Of a stretch of DNA of 64,000 bases, positions 36,722 through 45,510 are shown one piece after another. Position 1 is the first letter of the stretch, and each line of letters begins with the position of its first letter. The translations under genes and the position numbers were made by a program. Below the pieces are notes generated by a model, which saw nothing but the letters and a program-made list of their open reading frames with translations, made no database searches and was not told the DNA's origin. The stretch spans positions 1,617,001 to 1,681,000 of the forward strand of contig NZ_JAUTAH010000001.1 in the NCBI RefSeq assembly GCF_030818545.1. Reading direction: 5' to 3'. The stretch comes from Brevundimonas sp. SORGH_AS_0993. Lineage in GTDB: Bacteria; Pseudomonadota; Alphaproteobacteria; Caulobacterales; Caulobacteraceae.

Positions 36722-37471
36722 TCAGCCGCCCCGCTTCAGGTCGAAGCCTTCGACGGGCGGCGGGGGCGGCGGCGCCGAGGGGCTGCCCAGACGGCGCGCC
36801 ACGGCGGCCTGCAGGTCGTCGGCGAAGGCTTCCAATCGGCCCGTGAACTTGCCCGCGTCGATCGAGAACTTGTTGTAGGCGATATAGGCCGGGATGGCCG
36901 CCGCGAGGCCGATGGCCGTGGCGAACAGGGCCTCGGCGATGGCCGGCGCCACCGTCGTCAGATTGGTGTTGCCCGCCGCCGCGATCCGCCCAAAGGCGTT
37001 CATGATGCCCCACACCGTGCCGAACAGGCCGATGAAGGGTGAGGCCGTCGCCACCACCGACAACACGCCCAGACCGTTCTCGACCCGCTGGCCCTCGCGC
37101 GCGATCAGGCTGTTCAGCGCCCGGTCGATCCGCGTCATCAACAGGTCGCCCTGATGATCGTTCAGCGCTCCCTTCTGACGCGCCTCGCGCCATTCCGACA
37201 GGGCGATGCTCAGCATGCGCGGCAGGGCGTGTTCGGGCTGCGGCCCGGCCTGGGCGGCGACATCCTCCAGCGACCGGCCAGACTGGACCGCCTTTTCGAA
37301 GTCGTCGGCCCGTCTGTTCAGCCCGGTGAAGCGCACCGCCTTGTCGATGATGACCGTCCACGACCACAGAGAGGCCGCCGCCAGTCCGATCATCACCGCC
37401 TTCACCACCCAGTCGGCGGTCAGGAACAGCTGGACCGGGTTCATCATCGCGGCGTCGACAGGCGTGGTCAT
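36722..37471 (-). CDS. tolQ: Tol-Pal inner-membrane protein TolQ
   Basis: The 249-residue MotA/TolQ/ExbB protein has three transmembrane helices, including [20 protein letters not shown] near residues 20-40, [20 protein letters not shown] then WGIMNAF, and [20 protein letters not shown]. These are the TolQ hallmarks with the G-L-x-G-T-V-W-G motif. It heads tolQRA. Confidence 0.97.
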   Translation of the reverse strand: MTTPVDAAMMNPVQLFLTADWVVKAVMIGLAAASLWSWTVIIDKAVRFTGLNRRADDFEKAVQSGRSLEDVAAQAGPQPEHALPRMLSIALSEWREARQKGALNDHQGDLLMTRIDRALNSLIAREGQRVENGLGVLSVVATASPFIGLFGTVWGIMNAFGRIAAAGNTNLTTVAPAIAEALFATAIGLAAAIPAYIAYNKFSIDAGKFTGRLEAFADDLQAAVARRLGSPSAPPPPPPVEGFDLKRGG

Positions 37472-37610
37472 TCAGGCGCTCCGGGCGGAATCGGGATCGT
37501 CACGTTCCTCTTCGACCGAGCGGACGTGACCATTGTGTGGCGTCCGGCCCGTTTAGCCCCGACCCGTCCGCCCGTCATCTGACAGGCGCGTCATAAGGGT
37601 TAACAGCAGG

Positions 37611-38045
37611 TTACTCGGACGCCGCCCGGCGCGCATTCGGATCGACCGCCACCGACACCGGGGCGCCGACGCTGATGATGACGCCCTCGTGGCCTTCCTT
37701 GGCGATGGAATAGGTGGCGGCGTCGCGCAGCAACTGCTCCTCGCAGGTGCGGTCGCCCGGCCGGCCCAGTTCGGCGCAGCCGCGCTTGGCCGCGTCGGTC
37801 CAGCCCAGCACCCGGCGCGTCGCCGCCTCGGCCCGCTTGATCGCCGCCTCGTCCTCGGCGGCGGCCTGGGCGATCAGCGCCTGGCGCGCGCCCTGCTGGT
37901 ACTGCAGCTCGGCCTGGCCGGCCATCTTGCGTTCCCAGACCTTGTAATAGGGACAGCCCACCAGCCCGCCGCCGACCAGCAGCACGAACAGCAGGATCGT
38001 GACGATCACCGCGCTGGCGGACATCTTGTAAGTTTCCGAACCCAT
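37611..38045 (-). CDS. Hypothetical single-pass membrane protein
   Basis: The ATG at 38045 with AAGGGGAAA upstream gives 144 residues: one N-terminal transmembrane helix (SASAVIVTILLFVLLVGGGL followed by VGCPYYKVWERKMAG), then an Ala/Glu-rich helical periplasmic part (QALIAQAAAEDEAAIKRAEA). Two Cys residues (RGCAELG, TCEEQ) may form a disulfide. It is not a family I recognise. It lies between ybgC and tolQ in the same direction, as a species-specific addition to the tol cluster. Confidence 0.75.
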   Translation of the reverse strand: MGSETYKMSASAVIVTILLFVLLVGGGLVGCPYYKVWERKMAGQAELQYQQGARQALIAQAAAEDEAAIKRAEAATRRVLGWTDAAKRGCAELGRPGDRTCEEQLLRDAATYSIAKEGHEGVIISVGAPVSVAVDPNARRAASE

Positions 38046-38071
38046 GACGTTTTCCCCTTGTTGGCGCGATC

Positions 38072-38539
38072 CTAGTCGGCGCCGCCGCTGGCCGCCAGCC
38101 ATGGCGTCACCTTCTCTATCAGCCCCTTGGACGGTCTGCGCGGCCGCCCGTCCAGATGGATGCACACCGCCGTCACCTCGGCCCGGCACAACACCTCGCC
38201 CGCCCGCTCCACGCTCTGACGGATGATCAGCCGCACCCCCTTCACCTGCTCATAGACGGTGCGGACCACCAGGGCGTCGTCGATCCGGGCCGGCTTCAGA
38301 TAGCGGATGTTCAGCTCCGACACGACGAAGGCCAGGGGCTCGGCCTCTTCCAGCAGGTCGGCGTGGCCCACCCCGATGGCGCGCAGAAAGTCCGACCGAC
38401 CCCGCTCGAAATAGCGCACATAGTTGGCGTGATAGACTAGGCCGGTGAAGTCCGTGTCCTCGTAATAGACGCGCACGGGCAGCAGATGGTCGCGCCCTTC
38501 GAAACGGCCGGCGGTGGGAAGGTCGGGGGGCTGGGTCAT
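38072..38539 (-). CDS. ybgC: Tol-Pal associated acyl-CoA thioesterase YbgC
   Basis: The 155-residue hotdog thioesterase has HLLPVRVYYEDTDFTGLVYH followed by ANYVRYFERGRSDFLRAIGV (catalytic Asp in YYEDTD and conserved H-A-N-Y-x-R-Y-F-E). In proteobacteria this gene starts the ybgC-tolQRAB-pal cluster, as here. Its start overlaps the preceding small gene by 4 bp. Confidence 0.96.
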   Translation of the reverse strand: MTQPPDLPTAGRFEGRDHLLPVRVYYEDTDFTGLVYHANYVRYFERGRSDFLRAIGVGHADLLEEAEPLAFVVSELNIRYLKPARIDDALVVRTVYEQVKGVRLIIRQSVERAGEVLCRAEVTAVCIHLDGRPRRPSKGLIEKVTPWLAASGGAD

Positions 38540-38751
38540 GCCGGTCTTTTACGGCGCGCCGCCGCCAAGGCCAGACCGATCGTCATCCGCCAGCCGATCA
38601 CGGGCGAGGCGCCGTAGCCCGCCCCGGCCGATCCAGAACCCGGCCAGGCCCAGCCCGTTCGTCCGCCTGCCTGCAGCAGAGGCAGGGGCAACACGAAGAA
38701 CAGGCCCCAAAGGCCGACCGCGCCCAGCGGCCTGCGAAGTTGCTTGATCAT
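38536..38751 (-). CDS. Small hypothetical membrane protein
   Basis: A 71-residue frame (MIKQLRRPLGAVGLWGLFFV then LPLPLLQAGG) has one hydrophobic segment. Both ends overlap neighbours by exactly 4 bp: its ATG overlaps the stop of the upstream 127-residue gene (38748-38751) and its TGA overlaps the ybgC start (38536-38539). That arrangement favours a real, translationally coupled gene despite its small size. Function unknown. Confidence 0.6.
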   Translation of the reverse strand: MIKQLRRPLGAVGLWGLFFVLPLPLLQAGGRTGWAWPGSGSAGAGYGASPVIGWRMTIGLALAAARRKRPA

Positions 38752-39131
38752 CGCCGACCGCTTGGTGCGATTCGGCCCGGCCCTTCCATCAAGCTGGGGC
38801 AGTACCGCTGGCGCAGTTCGCGGAACTCCTTGGGCAGGGGGTCGTCGCTGAACAGGATGCGGTTGGGGATGGAGACGAAGCGGACCGGCGGCCCGTCGTG
38901 GGTCCGGCCGATATAGCCGCAGACCGCCCGTCTCTGGCCCGCCTCGGCGTATCGCAGCTCGGCGCCCGGCCCGGCCAGGGCGCGAATCTGGCGCATCACG
39001 CGCGCGTCGGACGGCTCGGGCGGCGGGGCCGCGACGGGCCGCCAGCGCATCCAGGCCCCGACCGCGCACAGGGCCAGAACCGCCGCCGCCAGGGCCAGGG
39101 TCCAACGCTGTCGCGGGGTCTGGGCGCGCAT
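38748..39131 (-). CDS. Hypothetical membrane-anchored protein
   Basis: The 127-residue protein has an N-terminal transmembrane segment (RWTLALAAAVLALCAVGAWM) and a soluble domain with two Cys residues (RRAVCGYIGRTHDGPPVRFV and LRQRYCPSLM). The family is not recognised. It begins 6 bp after the alpha/beta hydrolase stop and overlaps the next small gene, so it is part of the same transcription unit leading into ybgC. Confidence 0.72.
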   Translation of the reverse strand: MRAQTPRQRWTLALAAAVLALCAVGAWMRWRPVAAPPPEPSDARVMRQIRALAGPGAELRYAEAGQRRAVCGYIGRTHDGPPVRFVSIPNRILFSDDPLPKEFRELRQRYCPSLMEGPGRIAPSGRR

Positions 39132-39137
39132 GGACGA

Positions 39138-40604
39138 TCAGGCCGCGGGGCCGTCCTCGATGAAGGTCAGCGGCGTGTCCGCCGGCGGCAGGCAGCTGCG
39201 GTCCACCGGCTTGGACGGATCGCGCAGGAAGTCGCGCGCCATCTTGCGGGTGCAGGTGCTGGCGTTGATGACGCCGTGGGTCGCATTGGTCACGATCACC
39301 ACCTGGCTGCGCGAATAACCCTTGGCCGCCGCCTCGGTCAGGGGCGGCGGGCAGCCGGGGTCGATCTCGGCGGCGACGAACAGGGTCGGGATGTCGGTCT
39401 TGACCGGCAGGTTCTCGATCGGCGCGGCCGGCCGTTCGCCCACGGCCGCGCAGACGTCGAACAGCCGCGACAGAGAGGGGACCAGCACCTCGGCGACGGG
39501 ATCGCCCGCCGCGCCGGCCGCCAGCCGCGCCTTGGATTCGAACGGCAGCTCTTCCTTGCACAGATGGGCCATGTGCTGGCCCTCGAAATAGTAGGTCCGG
39601 TCCTCGGCGATCTCGGCGACCGGGCTCAGGTCGCCGGCGATGATCTTCTCCAGGTCCGCCGGCAGGCGCCGCACCCCTCTGGCGCTATAGGTCGTGTCCA
39701 TCAGAAAGGCCGACAGGTCGTCGACGGTGAAGGTCTTGCCGTCCTTGCCCGTCACAGGACCCGCCAGCCATTTGCGCGCCTCGGCCTCGAACCGGGCCTG
39801 AAGGTCGGGATGCCGCGCCGCGCAGACGGCCTGCGCCTGGCATTTGCCCAGGATGATCTTCACCGCCGCCGACACCTGCTCCGGTGTGCCGACCGCCCAG
39901 TTGCCCTCCGGCGGCCAGGGGCTGTCCATCACGGCGGCGCGCACGATCTGGGGCTGGTGCGTAATGACGGCCGCCTCGATGCGCGGCCCGTACGATCCGC
40001 CCCACAGGTCGATCCGCCCCAGGTTCAGCGCCTGGACCATGTCCTTCACATCCATGGCGGTGGCGGCGGCGTTGTACTGGTCCAGGTCGACGCCCTGCGC
40101 CCGATACCCCTTCAGACAGGCGATCAGCCCGTCCCGGTCGGCGTCCGACGGCGGCCCGGCGTCGGTCAGCTGCACCCCCGGACAGTCCATGGAGGGCGCG
40201 CTGGCCCCGCCGCCGCGCTGATCGAACAGGATCACGTCCTGATCCGCGGCGAAGGCTTCCGGGTTGCGACGCAGCGCCGCCAGCATCCGCCCTGCTCCGC
40301 CGACCATGGCCCCGCCCGGCCCGCCGTGAAACATCACCACCGTCGGCAGCGCCTGACCCGAGGCGTCCTTGTACGGCGCGCTGGCCTTGACGATCACCAG
40401 TGCCAGGCCGATGCGCCGGTCGCTGACCGTCCCGTCGCGCGCCTCGTCCACCGTCAGGGTTCCGCACCGCACCTGGCGCACGTCGGTGGGCCAATCGGCC
40501 GGACAGGGCTTTTCGGTGAAGACGGGCGGCGCGGCCTTTGCAGGCGGCGCCAGGCTGGTCAGGCCGGCCGCAAACGCCATCACGGCCAGGGTGCGCAGGA
40601 TCAT
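39138..40604 (-). CDS. Secreted alpha/beta hydrolase (S33 peptidase-like)
   Basis: The ATG at 40604 gives 488 residues with a signal peptide (MILRTLAVMAFAAGLTSLAP followed by PAKA). The fold signatures are TVVMFHGGPGGAMVGGAGRM (oxyanion loop), VILFDQRGGGASAP, the nucleophile elbow IDLWGGSYGPRIEAAVITHQ, and a C-terminal TAP-like segment PTLFVAAEIDPGCPPPL and THGVINASTC carrying the Asp and His. Such proteins are tripeptidyl or prolyl aminopeptidase-like hydrolases of the periplasm. Substrate unknown. Confidence 0.9.
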   Translation of the reverse strand: MILRTLAVMAFAAGLTSLAPPAKAAPPVFTEKPCPADWPTDVRQVRCGTLTVDEARDGTVSDRRIGLALVIVKASAPYKDASGQALPTVVMFHGGPGGAMVGGAGRMLAALRRNPEAFAADQDVILFDQRGGGASAPSMDCPGVQLTDAGPPSDADRDGLIACLKGYRAQGVDLDQYNAAATAMDVKDMVQALNLGRIDLWGGSYGPRIEAAVITHQPQIVRAAVMDSPWPPEGNWAVGTPEQVSAAVKIILGKCQAQAVCAARHPDLQARFEAEARKWLAGPVTGKDGKTFTVDDLSAFLMDTTYSARGVRRLPADLEKIIAGDLSPVAEIAEDRTYYFEGQHMAHLCKEELPFESKARLAAGAAGDPVAEVLVPSLSRLFDVCAAVGERPAAPIENLPVKTDIPTLFVAAEIDPGCPPPLTEAAAKGYSRSQVVIVTNATHGVINASTCTRKMARDFLRDPSKPVDRSCLPPADTPLTFIEDGPAA

Positions 40605-40672
40605 GGGACGACAGCTCCGGTTCGCCCCCAGCAAACCCCCGCCCGCTTCGCTTGGCAACCGCCTATCGGAGA

Positions 40673-40948
40673 TCAGGCCGCGTGCTTCTTCCGCGCCGCC
40701 TCAGTCAACGCATCGGCCATCCGCTCGCGCCAGTCGTCGCCTTCGTCAGCAAAGGCGCGGATGGTGGCGGCGGGTAGTTTTAACTCCACCTCACGCTCGG
40801 CGTCGAATTGGGCATACAGGTCGGGCAGCACGTCTCGTAGAGGCTGCGCCTTGGCGAAGTCCTCATCGGTCCATTCCGGATTGTCGTGATCGTCGATCTC
40901 GACATCCTCGTAATCGCTCGGATCAAGGCTGAATTTGGGATCAGCCAT
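40673..40948 (-). CDS. BrnA-family antitoxin
   Basis: The 91-residue protein has the BrnA core DNPEWTDEDFAKAQPLRDVL and the ribbon-helix-helix tail VELKLPAATIRAFADEGDDW followed by RERMADAL. BrnA neutralises BrnT and represses the operon. Its ATG overlaps the end of the toxin gene by 8 bp. Confidence 0.93.
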   Translation of the reverse strand: MADPKFSLDPSDYEDVEIDDHDNPEWTDEDFAKAQPLRDVLPDLYAQFDAEREVELKLPAATIRAFADEGDDWRERMADALTEAARKKHAA

Positions 40949-41201
40949 AGCGTTTGCTCTCCTTGGCGTTCGCGCGCCGCAGACTGATGGCTCTCAACGT
41001 CCCGTCTCGAAAGGTGAAAGCCAGCATATGCAGTCGCCCATCCAGCATACCATAGGCTCGCCATCGTTGCTCGCCGTAATCTTGGCGGTCGTCGGCGAGA
41101 ATGTGGGAGGCGCGAAGATCGATCTCGCCCGCCCGCTCAAGCGACAGCCCATGCTTCTCGCGATTGCTCGCATCCTTGCCCGGATCGAAGGCGACGTTCA
41201 C
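40941..41201 (-). CDS. BrnT-family toxin
   Basis: The 86-residue protein has the BrnT pattern: [20 protein letters not shown] at the N-terminus, [20 protein letters not shown] and [19 protein letters not shown] at the end, a RelE-like ribonuclease fold. Its GTG start overlaps the ruvB stop by 4 bp (41198-41201), so it is likely expressed by read-through and translational coupling from the ruv genes. Confidence 0.93.
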   Translation of the reverse strand: MNVAFDPGKDASNREKHGLSLERAGEIDLRASHILADDRQDYGEQRWRAYGMLDGRLHMLAFTFRDGTLRAISLRRANAKESKRYG

Positions 41202-42229
41202 TCGAACAGGTCGCCCGGCACGGGTCCGGCGGCGGGCTGGGCGGGCGCGCTCAGCCCCAGATGGGCATAGGCCCTGGCGCAGGCCATGCGGCCCCGGGGG
41301 GTGCGCATGATGAAGCCCTGTTGCAGCAGATAGGGTTCGATCACGTCCTCGACCGCGTCGCGCGCCTCGGCGATGGCGGCGGCCAAGGTGTCCATCCCGA
41401 CCGGCCCGCCGCCATAGTTCTCGATCAGCGCCTTCAGGAAGCGCCGGTCCAGGCTGTCCAGACCAGCCTCGTCCACCTCCAGCCGCGCCAGCGCCCGCGC
41501 CGCCACCAGTTTCGAGATGGTCTCCGCCCCTTCGGCCGATGCGAAATCCCGCACTCTACGCAACAGGCGCCCGGCGATGCGCGGCGTGCCGCGCGCCCGC
41601 GACGCGATCTCGCGCGCGCCGGCCTCGTCGATGGCCGCGCCCATCTTACGCGCCGTGCCGCGCACCACCGCCGTCAGTTCGTCGGGGGTGTAGAACTCCA
41701 GCCGCAGCGGAATCCCGAACCGATCCCTCAGCGGCGTGGCCAACAGACCCGCCCGCGTCGTCGCGCCCACCAGCGTAAACGGCGCCAGGTCGATCCGCAC
41801 CGAGCGCGCCGACGGCCCCTCGCCGATGATCAGGTCCAGCACATGATCCTCCATGGCCGGATACAGGATTTCCTCGACCTGGGGGCTCAGTCGGTGGATC
41901 TCGTCGATAAACAGGACGTCGCGCGGCTCCAGATTGGTCAGGATCGCCGCCAGATCGCCCGCCTTGGCCAGGATCGGCCCGGAGGTCGCCCGGAACCCCA
42001 CGCCCAGCTCGCGCGACACGATCTGCGCCAGCGTCGTCTTGCCCAGTCCCGGCGGTCCGAACAACAGAACATGGTCCAGCGCCTCGGCCCGTCCGCGCGC
42101 CGCATCGATGAAGACCTTCAGATTGCCCTTGGCCTGCGACTGGCCGACGAATTCCGACAACGTCTGCGGCCGCAGCGCGCGGTCGAACGACTCGCCGGTC
42201 TCGGCCTCGGGGGAGAGGATGCGGGTCAT
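41198..42229 (-). CDS. ruvB: Holliday junction branch-migration helicase RuvB
   Basis: The 343-residue AAA+ motor has [20 protein letters not shown], Walker A GPPGLGKT at residues 58-65, [20 protein letters not shown], sensor [20 protein letters not shown] and the C-terminal winged helix [20 protein letters not shown]. It acts with RuvA and RuvC. It is separated from ruvA by a 172-bp repeat-rich spacer. Confidence 0.98.
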   Translation of the reverse strand: MTRILSPEAETGESFDRALRPQTLSEFVGQSQAKGNLKVFIDAARGRAEALDHVLLFGPPGLGKTTLAQIVSRELGVGFRATSGPILAKAGDLAAILTNLEPRDVLFIDEIHRLSPQVEEILYPAMEDHVLDLIIGEGPSARSVRIDLAPFTLVGATTRAGLLATPLRDRFGIPLRLEFYTPDELTAVVRGTARKMGAAIDEAGAREIASRARGTPRIAGRLLRRVRDFASAEGAETISKLVAARALARLEVDEAGLDSLDRRFLKALIENYGGGPVGMDTLAAAIAEARDAVEDVIEPYLLQQGFIMRTPRGRMACARAYAHLGLSAPAQPAAGPVPGDLFE

Positions 42230-42401
42230 GGCTGACCCGAGTGGCGCGTGGCGACTGGCGACTGGCGAGTGAAAAGTGAGCCGAGAAGTGAGCGCAGGGG
42301 TGAGCGAGTACGGACGACCGCAGACGCGCCGCAGCTCACCTCTTGCTCACTAGCACTTTTCACGTCTCGCCACTCGCCACTCGCCACTCGCCACTCCAGA
42401 A
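42230..42401. repeat. Repeat-rich ruvA-ruvB spacer with heptamer arrays in inverted orientation
   Basis: The left part (42241-42280) holds iterated GTGGCGA/CTGGCGA heptamers followed by GTGAAAAGTG. The right part (42354-42397) holds CACTTTTCAC followed by four TCGCCAC heptamers. The two arms are complementary over much of their length and could form a long hairpin. No gene is encoded. It may affect ruvB expression. Confidence 0.75.
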
Positions 42402-43019
42402 TCACCGCCCCAACTCCTGCAGCGCCGCGCGGATCACCGCCGACAGCTCCGCCTCTTCGCCCAAACGGATCAACGCCTGATCCACGGCCCGGCGCGCATT
42501 GACCTCGGCGACGCCCAACCCAAGCAGGGCGGACACCGCCTCGCCGGTGATGGACGGAACCGGCGGCGCGATCTCGACGTGCATCCCCGGCGCGGTCGGC
42601 GCAAAGCCGATCTCGCCCAGCGGTTTGCCCTTCAGTTCCGTCACGATCCGCAGCGCCAGTTTCGGCCCCACGCCGTTGGCGCGCGCCACCGCCGCCTTGT
42701 CCTCGCGCGCCACCGCCGACGCCAGTTCGCCGGGCGGCAGCACGTCCAGCACCGCCAGGGCCGCCTTGGGCCCCACGCCCTGGATGGCCAGCAGGTTCGT
42801 GAACGCCCGCCGCTCGTCGCGCGTCAGAAAACCGTACAGGCGCGGCCCCGCGTCCTCGCTCCATTGCGAATGGATGTGCAGGGTCGCCTCGTCGCCCGGC
42901 GCCGGCAGCCGCCCCAGGGTCCGCGCCCCGCACGACGCCACATAGCCCACGCCGCCGCAGTCGATCAGGCAGTCCGCCTCTCCGACCTCGGCCAGCACGC
43001 CGCGCAAACGCCCGATCAC
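42402..43019 (-). CDS. ruvA: Holliday junction branch-migration protein RuvA
   Basis: The GTG at 43019 gives 205 residues beginning [20 protein letters not shown] followed by CGGVGYVA. The tetramer-forming OB domain is followed by helix-hairpin-helix motifs ([39 protein letters not shown]) and the flexible C-terminal domain III that contacts RuvB. The start overlaps the ruvC stop by 4 bp (GTGA). Confidence 0.97.
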   Translation of the reverse strand: MIGRLRGVLAEVGEADCLIDCGGVGYVASCGARTLGRLPAPGDEATLHIHSQWSEDAGPRLYGFLTRDERRAFTNLLAIQGVGPKAALAVLDVLPPGELASAVAREDKAAVARANGVGPKLALRIVTELKGKPLGEIGFAPTAPGMHVEIAPPVPSITGEAVSALLGLGVAEVNARRAVDQALIRLGEEAELSAVIRAALQELGR

Positions 43020-43534
43020 GCCGCCCCCCGATGCATCGCTTCCAGCAGGGACCGTCTGCGCAGCTGGGCATGGGTGATGGCCACCGCCAGCGCATCCGCC
43101 GCATCGGCCTTCACGTCCCCGGCGGTCGGCAACAGACGTTTGATCATGAAGGCGATCTGGCTCTTGTCCGCATGGCCTGCGCCCACCACCGCCTTCTTGA
43201 TCAGGTTCGGCGAATATTCCGCAACCGTCAGACCCGCCTTGGCCGGGGCCAGCATCACCGCCGCCCGCGCATGGCCCAGCTTCAGGGTCGAGGACGGGTT
43301 CACATTGACGAACACCTCCTCCACCGCCGCCTCCTCGCAGCCGTGGTCGGCGCAGATGGCCCCGACATGATCCAGCAGATGCACCAGACGCTCGGCGAAG
43401 GGCGCGGTCTCGGGCGGCGTCACCACCCCGTGCGCGATCCAGCGCAGCCGCGCCCCGTCGGCCGCGATCACGCCCCAGCCGGTGCGCCTGAGACCGGGGT
43501 CCAGGCCGATGATTCTGATCGGTTCGTTCGCCAT
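43016..43534 (-). CDS. ruvC: Crossover junction endodeoxyribonuclease RuvC
   Basis: The 172-residue resolvase has the catalytic Asp in [20 protein letters not shown] (residue 12), the Glu pair in [20 protein letters not shown], and the C-terminal Asp motif [20 protein letters not shown]. It cuts Holliday junctions. It leads the ruvCAB group. Confidence 0.97.
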   Translation of the reverse strand: MANEPIRIIGLDPGLRRTGWGVIAADGARLRWIAHGVVTPPETAPFAERLVHLLDHVGAICADHGCEEAAVEEVFVNVNPSSTLKLGHARAAVMLAPAKAGLTVAEYSPNLIKKAVVGAGHADKSQIAFMIKRLLPTAGDVKADAADALAVAITHAQLRRRSLLEAMHRGAA

Positions 43535-43580
43535 CCGTTCCCCTCATGCCGCAAAGAGGGTTAGCGGGCAATGAACGGTT

Positions 43581-44279
43581 TCAGTCGTCGCGCGGGTCCA
43601 GGCGATAGGCGACGACGCCGGGGATGGCGCAAAGCCGCTCGGCCAGGGTCTTCAATGGTCCCTCGCCCGTCGCGCTCAGCCGCCACGTCCGCCGCACCCG
43701 GGTCCCGTCGTCGATCAGTTCGAACAGGTCGTGGCGCGCATCGGGATCGACGGTTTTCAGCGCCGCCTCGACGGCCGCCTCGGGCGAGGGGTCGCGCCGC
43801 TCCCAGCGGACTTCGGCGTCCACCACTGTCCGCGCCGGCAACCGGCTGCTGATCAGCTTCAGCCCGATCAGGATCAGCGCCGTGACCCCTGTCGCCGCCG
43901 CGCCCAGAGCATACATGCCGGCTCCAAACAGAATGCCGATCGCGGATGTGATCCACAGCGACGCAGCCGTCGTCAGCCCGTGGATCGAAAATCCCGTGCG
44001 GAAGATCACGCCCGCGCACAGAAAACCGATCCCCGTCAGGACGCCGTGCGCCATCCGCGTCGGGTCGGTGACGATATTCTCGTCCGGCAAGGCGCGGAAC
44101 GCCCAGTCCGCCTGCGACATCGCCGCCAGCATCAGCAGCGCCGACGCCAGACTGACCAATATGTGCGTGCGAAGACCCGCCGCCCGGCCCCGCCATTCGC
44201 GCTCGAAGCCGATGACCCCGCCCGCGATCACCGCGCCGAGGATCGGCAGGACGGCGCCTTCAAGACTGCCCAGATTCAT
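43581..44279 (-). CDS. MgtC/SapB family protein
   Basis: The 232-residue protein has an N-terminal membrane domain with the family block GGVIGFEREWRGRAAGLRTH followed by ILVSLASALLML, then GIGFLCAGVIFRTGFSIHGL and TTAASLWITSAIGILFGAGM. A soluble C-terminal domain follows (ELIDDGTRVRRTWRLSATGE) that may be ACT-like. MgtC proteins are linked to magnesium limitation and acid stress; some inhibit F-type ATP synthase. Confidence 0.92.
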   Translation of the reverse strand: MNLGSLEGAVLPILGAVIAGGVIGFEREWRGRAAGLRTHILVSLASALLMLAAMSQADWAFRALPDENIVTDPTRMAHGVLTGIGFLCAGVIFRTGFSIHGLTTAASLWITSAIGILFGAGMYALGAAATGVTALILIGLKLISSRLPARTVVDAEVRWERRDPSPEAAVEAALKTVDPDARHDLFELIDDGTRVRRTWRLSATGEGPLKTLAERLCAIPGVVAYRLDPRDD

Positions 44280-44355
44280 CCGCGCTCAACGACAAGCCCA
44301 GCGCGGATGTTCCTTGGGCGGACGATCCTGCGACATCGTGGTCGCAGCGACCGCC

Positions 44356-44874
44356 TCAGCCGTGCTTTTCGATATAGGTCTCGGGGTCCTTGTTCACCGG
44401 CTTGACGCCGGTGATATGCTCGGCCTCGAAGGCCGCGAATTGGACCGCCAGGGCGTGGCGCGTCTCGATATCGGCGTTCATGCGGAAATCCGTCAGGCCC
44501 TGACGCTCTTCCTCGCCCATGTGCTTGGAGTTGACGACGTTCGCCTCGCCCACCGCGTCGAACCAGGCCTGGGTTCCGACCTCGTGCTGCTCCACGGCCT
44601 TGACCGCGTCGCGCAGCTTGTTGTGATCCTCGATGGCGTCCTCGGTCTCGCCCTCGACCGTGCCGTCCTCCGCGTCGTTGGCGCCCTCGCCCTGTTTCAA
44701 CAGTTCGGGATAGAAAAAGCGCTCTTCGGCCTCAGCGTGGACATCCAGAAAGGCCGACAGCCGGCCCCACACCTTGGTCAGCGCGTCCGTGTCCTCAGGG
44801 TCGATCTGTTCGATGATCGCAAACAGCCGACGCTGTTCGGCGTGGTCGTCGAGGATCAGCTGGGTGATGTCCAT
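44356..44874 (-). CDS. Hemerythrin domain-containing protein
   Basis: The 172-residue protein has a four-helix HHE pattern: DITQLILDDHAEQRRLFAII, FLDVHAEAEERFFYPELLKQ, IEDHNKLRDAVKAVEQHEVG and NVVNSKHMGEEERQGLTDF. The His/Glu residues (H in LDDH, H/E in DVHAEAEE, H in EDHN, H/E in KHMGEEE) would bind a di-iron centre. Possible roles are oxygen, nitric oxide or iron sensing or storage. Confidence 0.9.
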   Translation of the reverse strand: MDITQLILDDHAEQRRLFAIIEQIDPEDTDALTKVWGRLSAFLDVHAEAEERFFYPELLKQGEGANDAEDGTVEGETEDAIEDHNKLRDAVKAVEQHEVGTQAWFDAVGEANVVNSKHMGEEERQGLTDFRMNADIETRHALAVQFAAFEAEHITGVKPVNKDPETYIEKHG

Positions 44875-44951
44875 GAGGCGCTCCGGCGTAATGGTGAAGC
44901 CTCGATACGCCTACGCCGCCGCCCGGTTCCGTGCGAACGACTCGCTTGTCG

Positions 44952-45242
44952 TCAGGCGAGCGGGCGTCGGCTCATATGCCATACCCGCACCACGACGACC
45001 GCGCTGTCCTCAAGAGGATAGATTAGCTTGAAGGATGTGGAGGCGACCACCAACTCGCGTCAGCCGCCCGAGCGGGCACGTCCCTTGTGAGGCAGATCAA
45101 GCAACCCCTCGGCCGCCGCGAGTATGCGGTCTTCAACCGCGATGGCCGCAGCGATACTGTCCCGGGCTATATAAGCAACGCTCTCTTCGACGTCTTGCAA
45201 CGCCTCCGGGGCCCAAAGCAGCTTCAAGCGGCGTTGGTCCAT
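44952..45242 (-). pseudogene. ParE/RelE-type toxin with in-frame stop
   Basis: The frame opens MDQRRLKLLWAPEALQDVEE followed by SVAYIARDS and LPHKGRARSGG, then meets TGA at 45060-45062. It continues in the same frame with RELVVASTSFKLIYPLEDSA and VVVVRVWHMSRRPLA to a TGA at 44952. The total of 97 codons is the usual length of ParE toxins and the downstream half holds the conserved R-E-L-V and the W-H-x-x-R ending. A single C-to-T change of a CGA codon would create the stop. The toxin therefore appears inactivated while its antitoxin is intact. Confidence 0.8.
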
Positions 45243-45475
45243 CGCCCCCGCCGGGCTCGCAGTCGCGCCACGACTTCTTCATGCGGAATGCCCTTGCCGG
45301 CGGCCAATGAAGCTTCGCCCTCTGCAATGGCGGCCTCTAACGCGGCCTCTTCGTGCGCGATCCGCTCTGCAGCCTCTACCAGCAGATCGCCCGACGGACG
45401 ACCCTCCGCCAAGGCGACGGCGTCCAGCCTGGCCTTGACGGCCTCGTCCAGGGCGATGGTCACGTGCACGGTCAT
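45224..45475 (-). CDS. ParD-like ribbon-helix-helix antitoxin
   Basis: The 83-residue protein starts MTVHVTIALDEAVKARLDAV followed by ALAEGRPSGDLLVEAAERI, a ribbon-helix-helix DNA-binding fold. The C-terminal half GKGIPHEEVVARLRARRGRW is the toxin-binding tail. It overlaps the toxin gene start by 19 bp. Its intactness beside a broken toxin fits loss of toxicity with retention of the antitoxin or repressor. Confidence 0.87.
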   Translation of the reverse strand: MTVHVTIALDEAVKARLDAVALAEGRPSGDLLVEAAERIAHEEAALEAAIAEGEASLAAGKGIPHEEVVARLRARRGRWTNAA

Positions 45476-45510
45476 GCGGGGACCGTATCACAGCCCCCGC
45501 TCAGCGGAAA

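Noticed and set aside
42369..42397. Possible CRISPR array in the TCGCCAC heptamers
   Set aside because: The units are contiguous 7-mers without spacers, so they are a simple tandem repeat.
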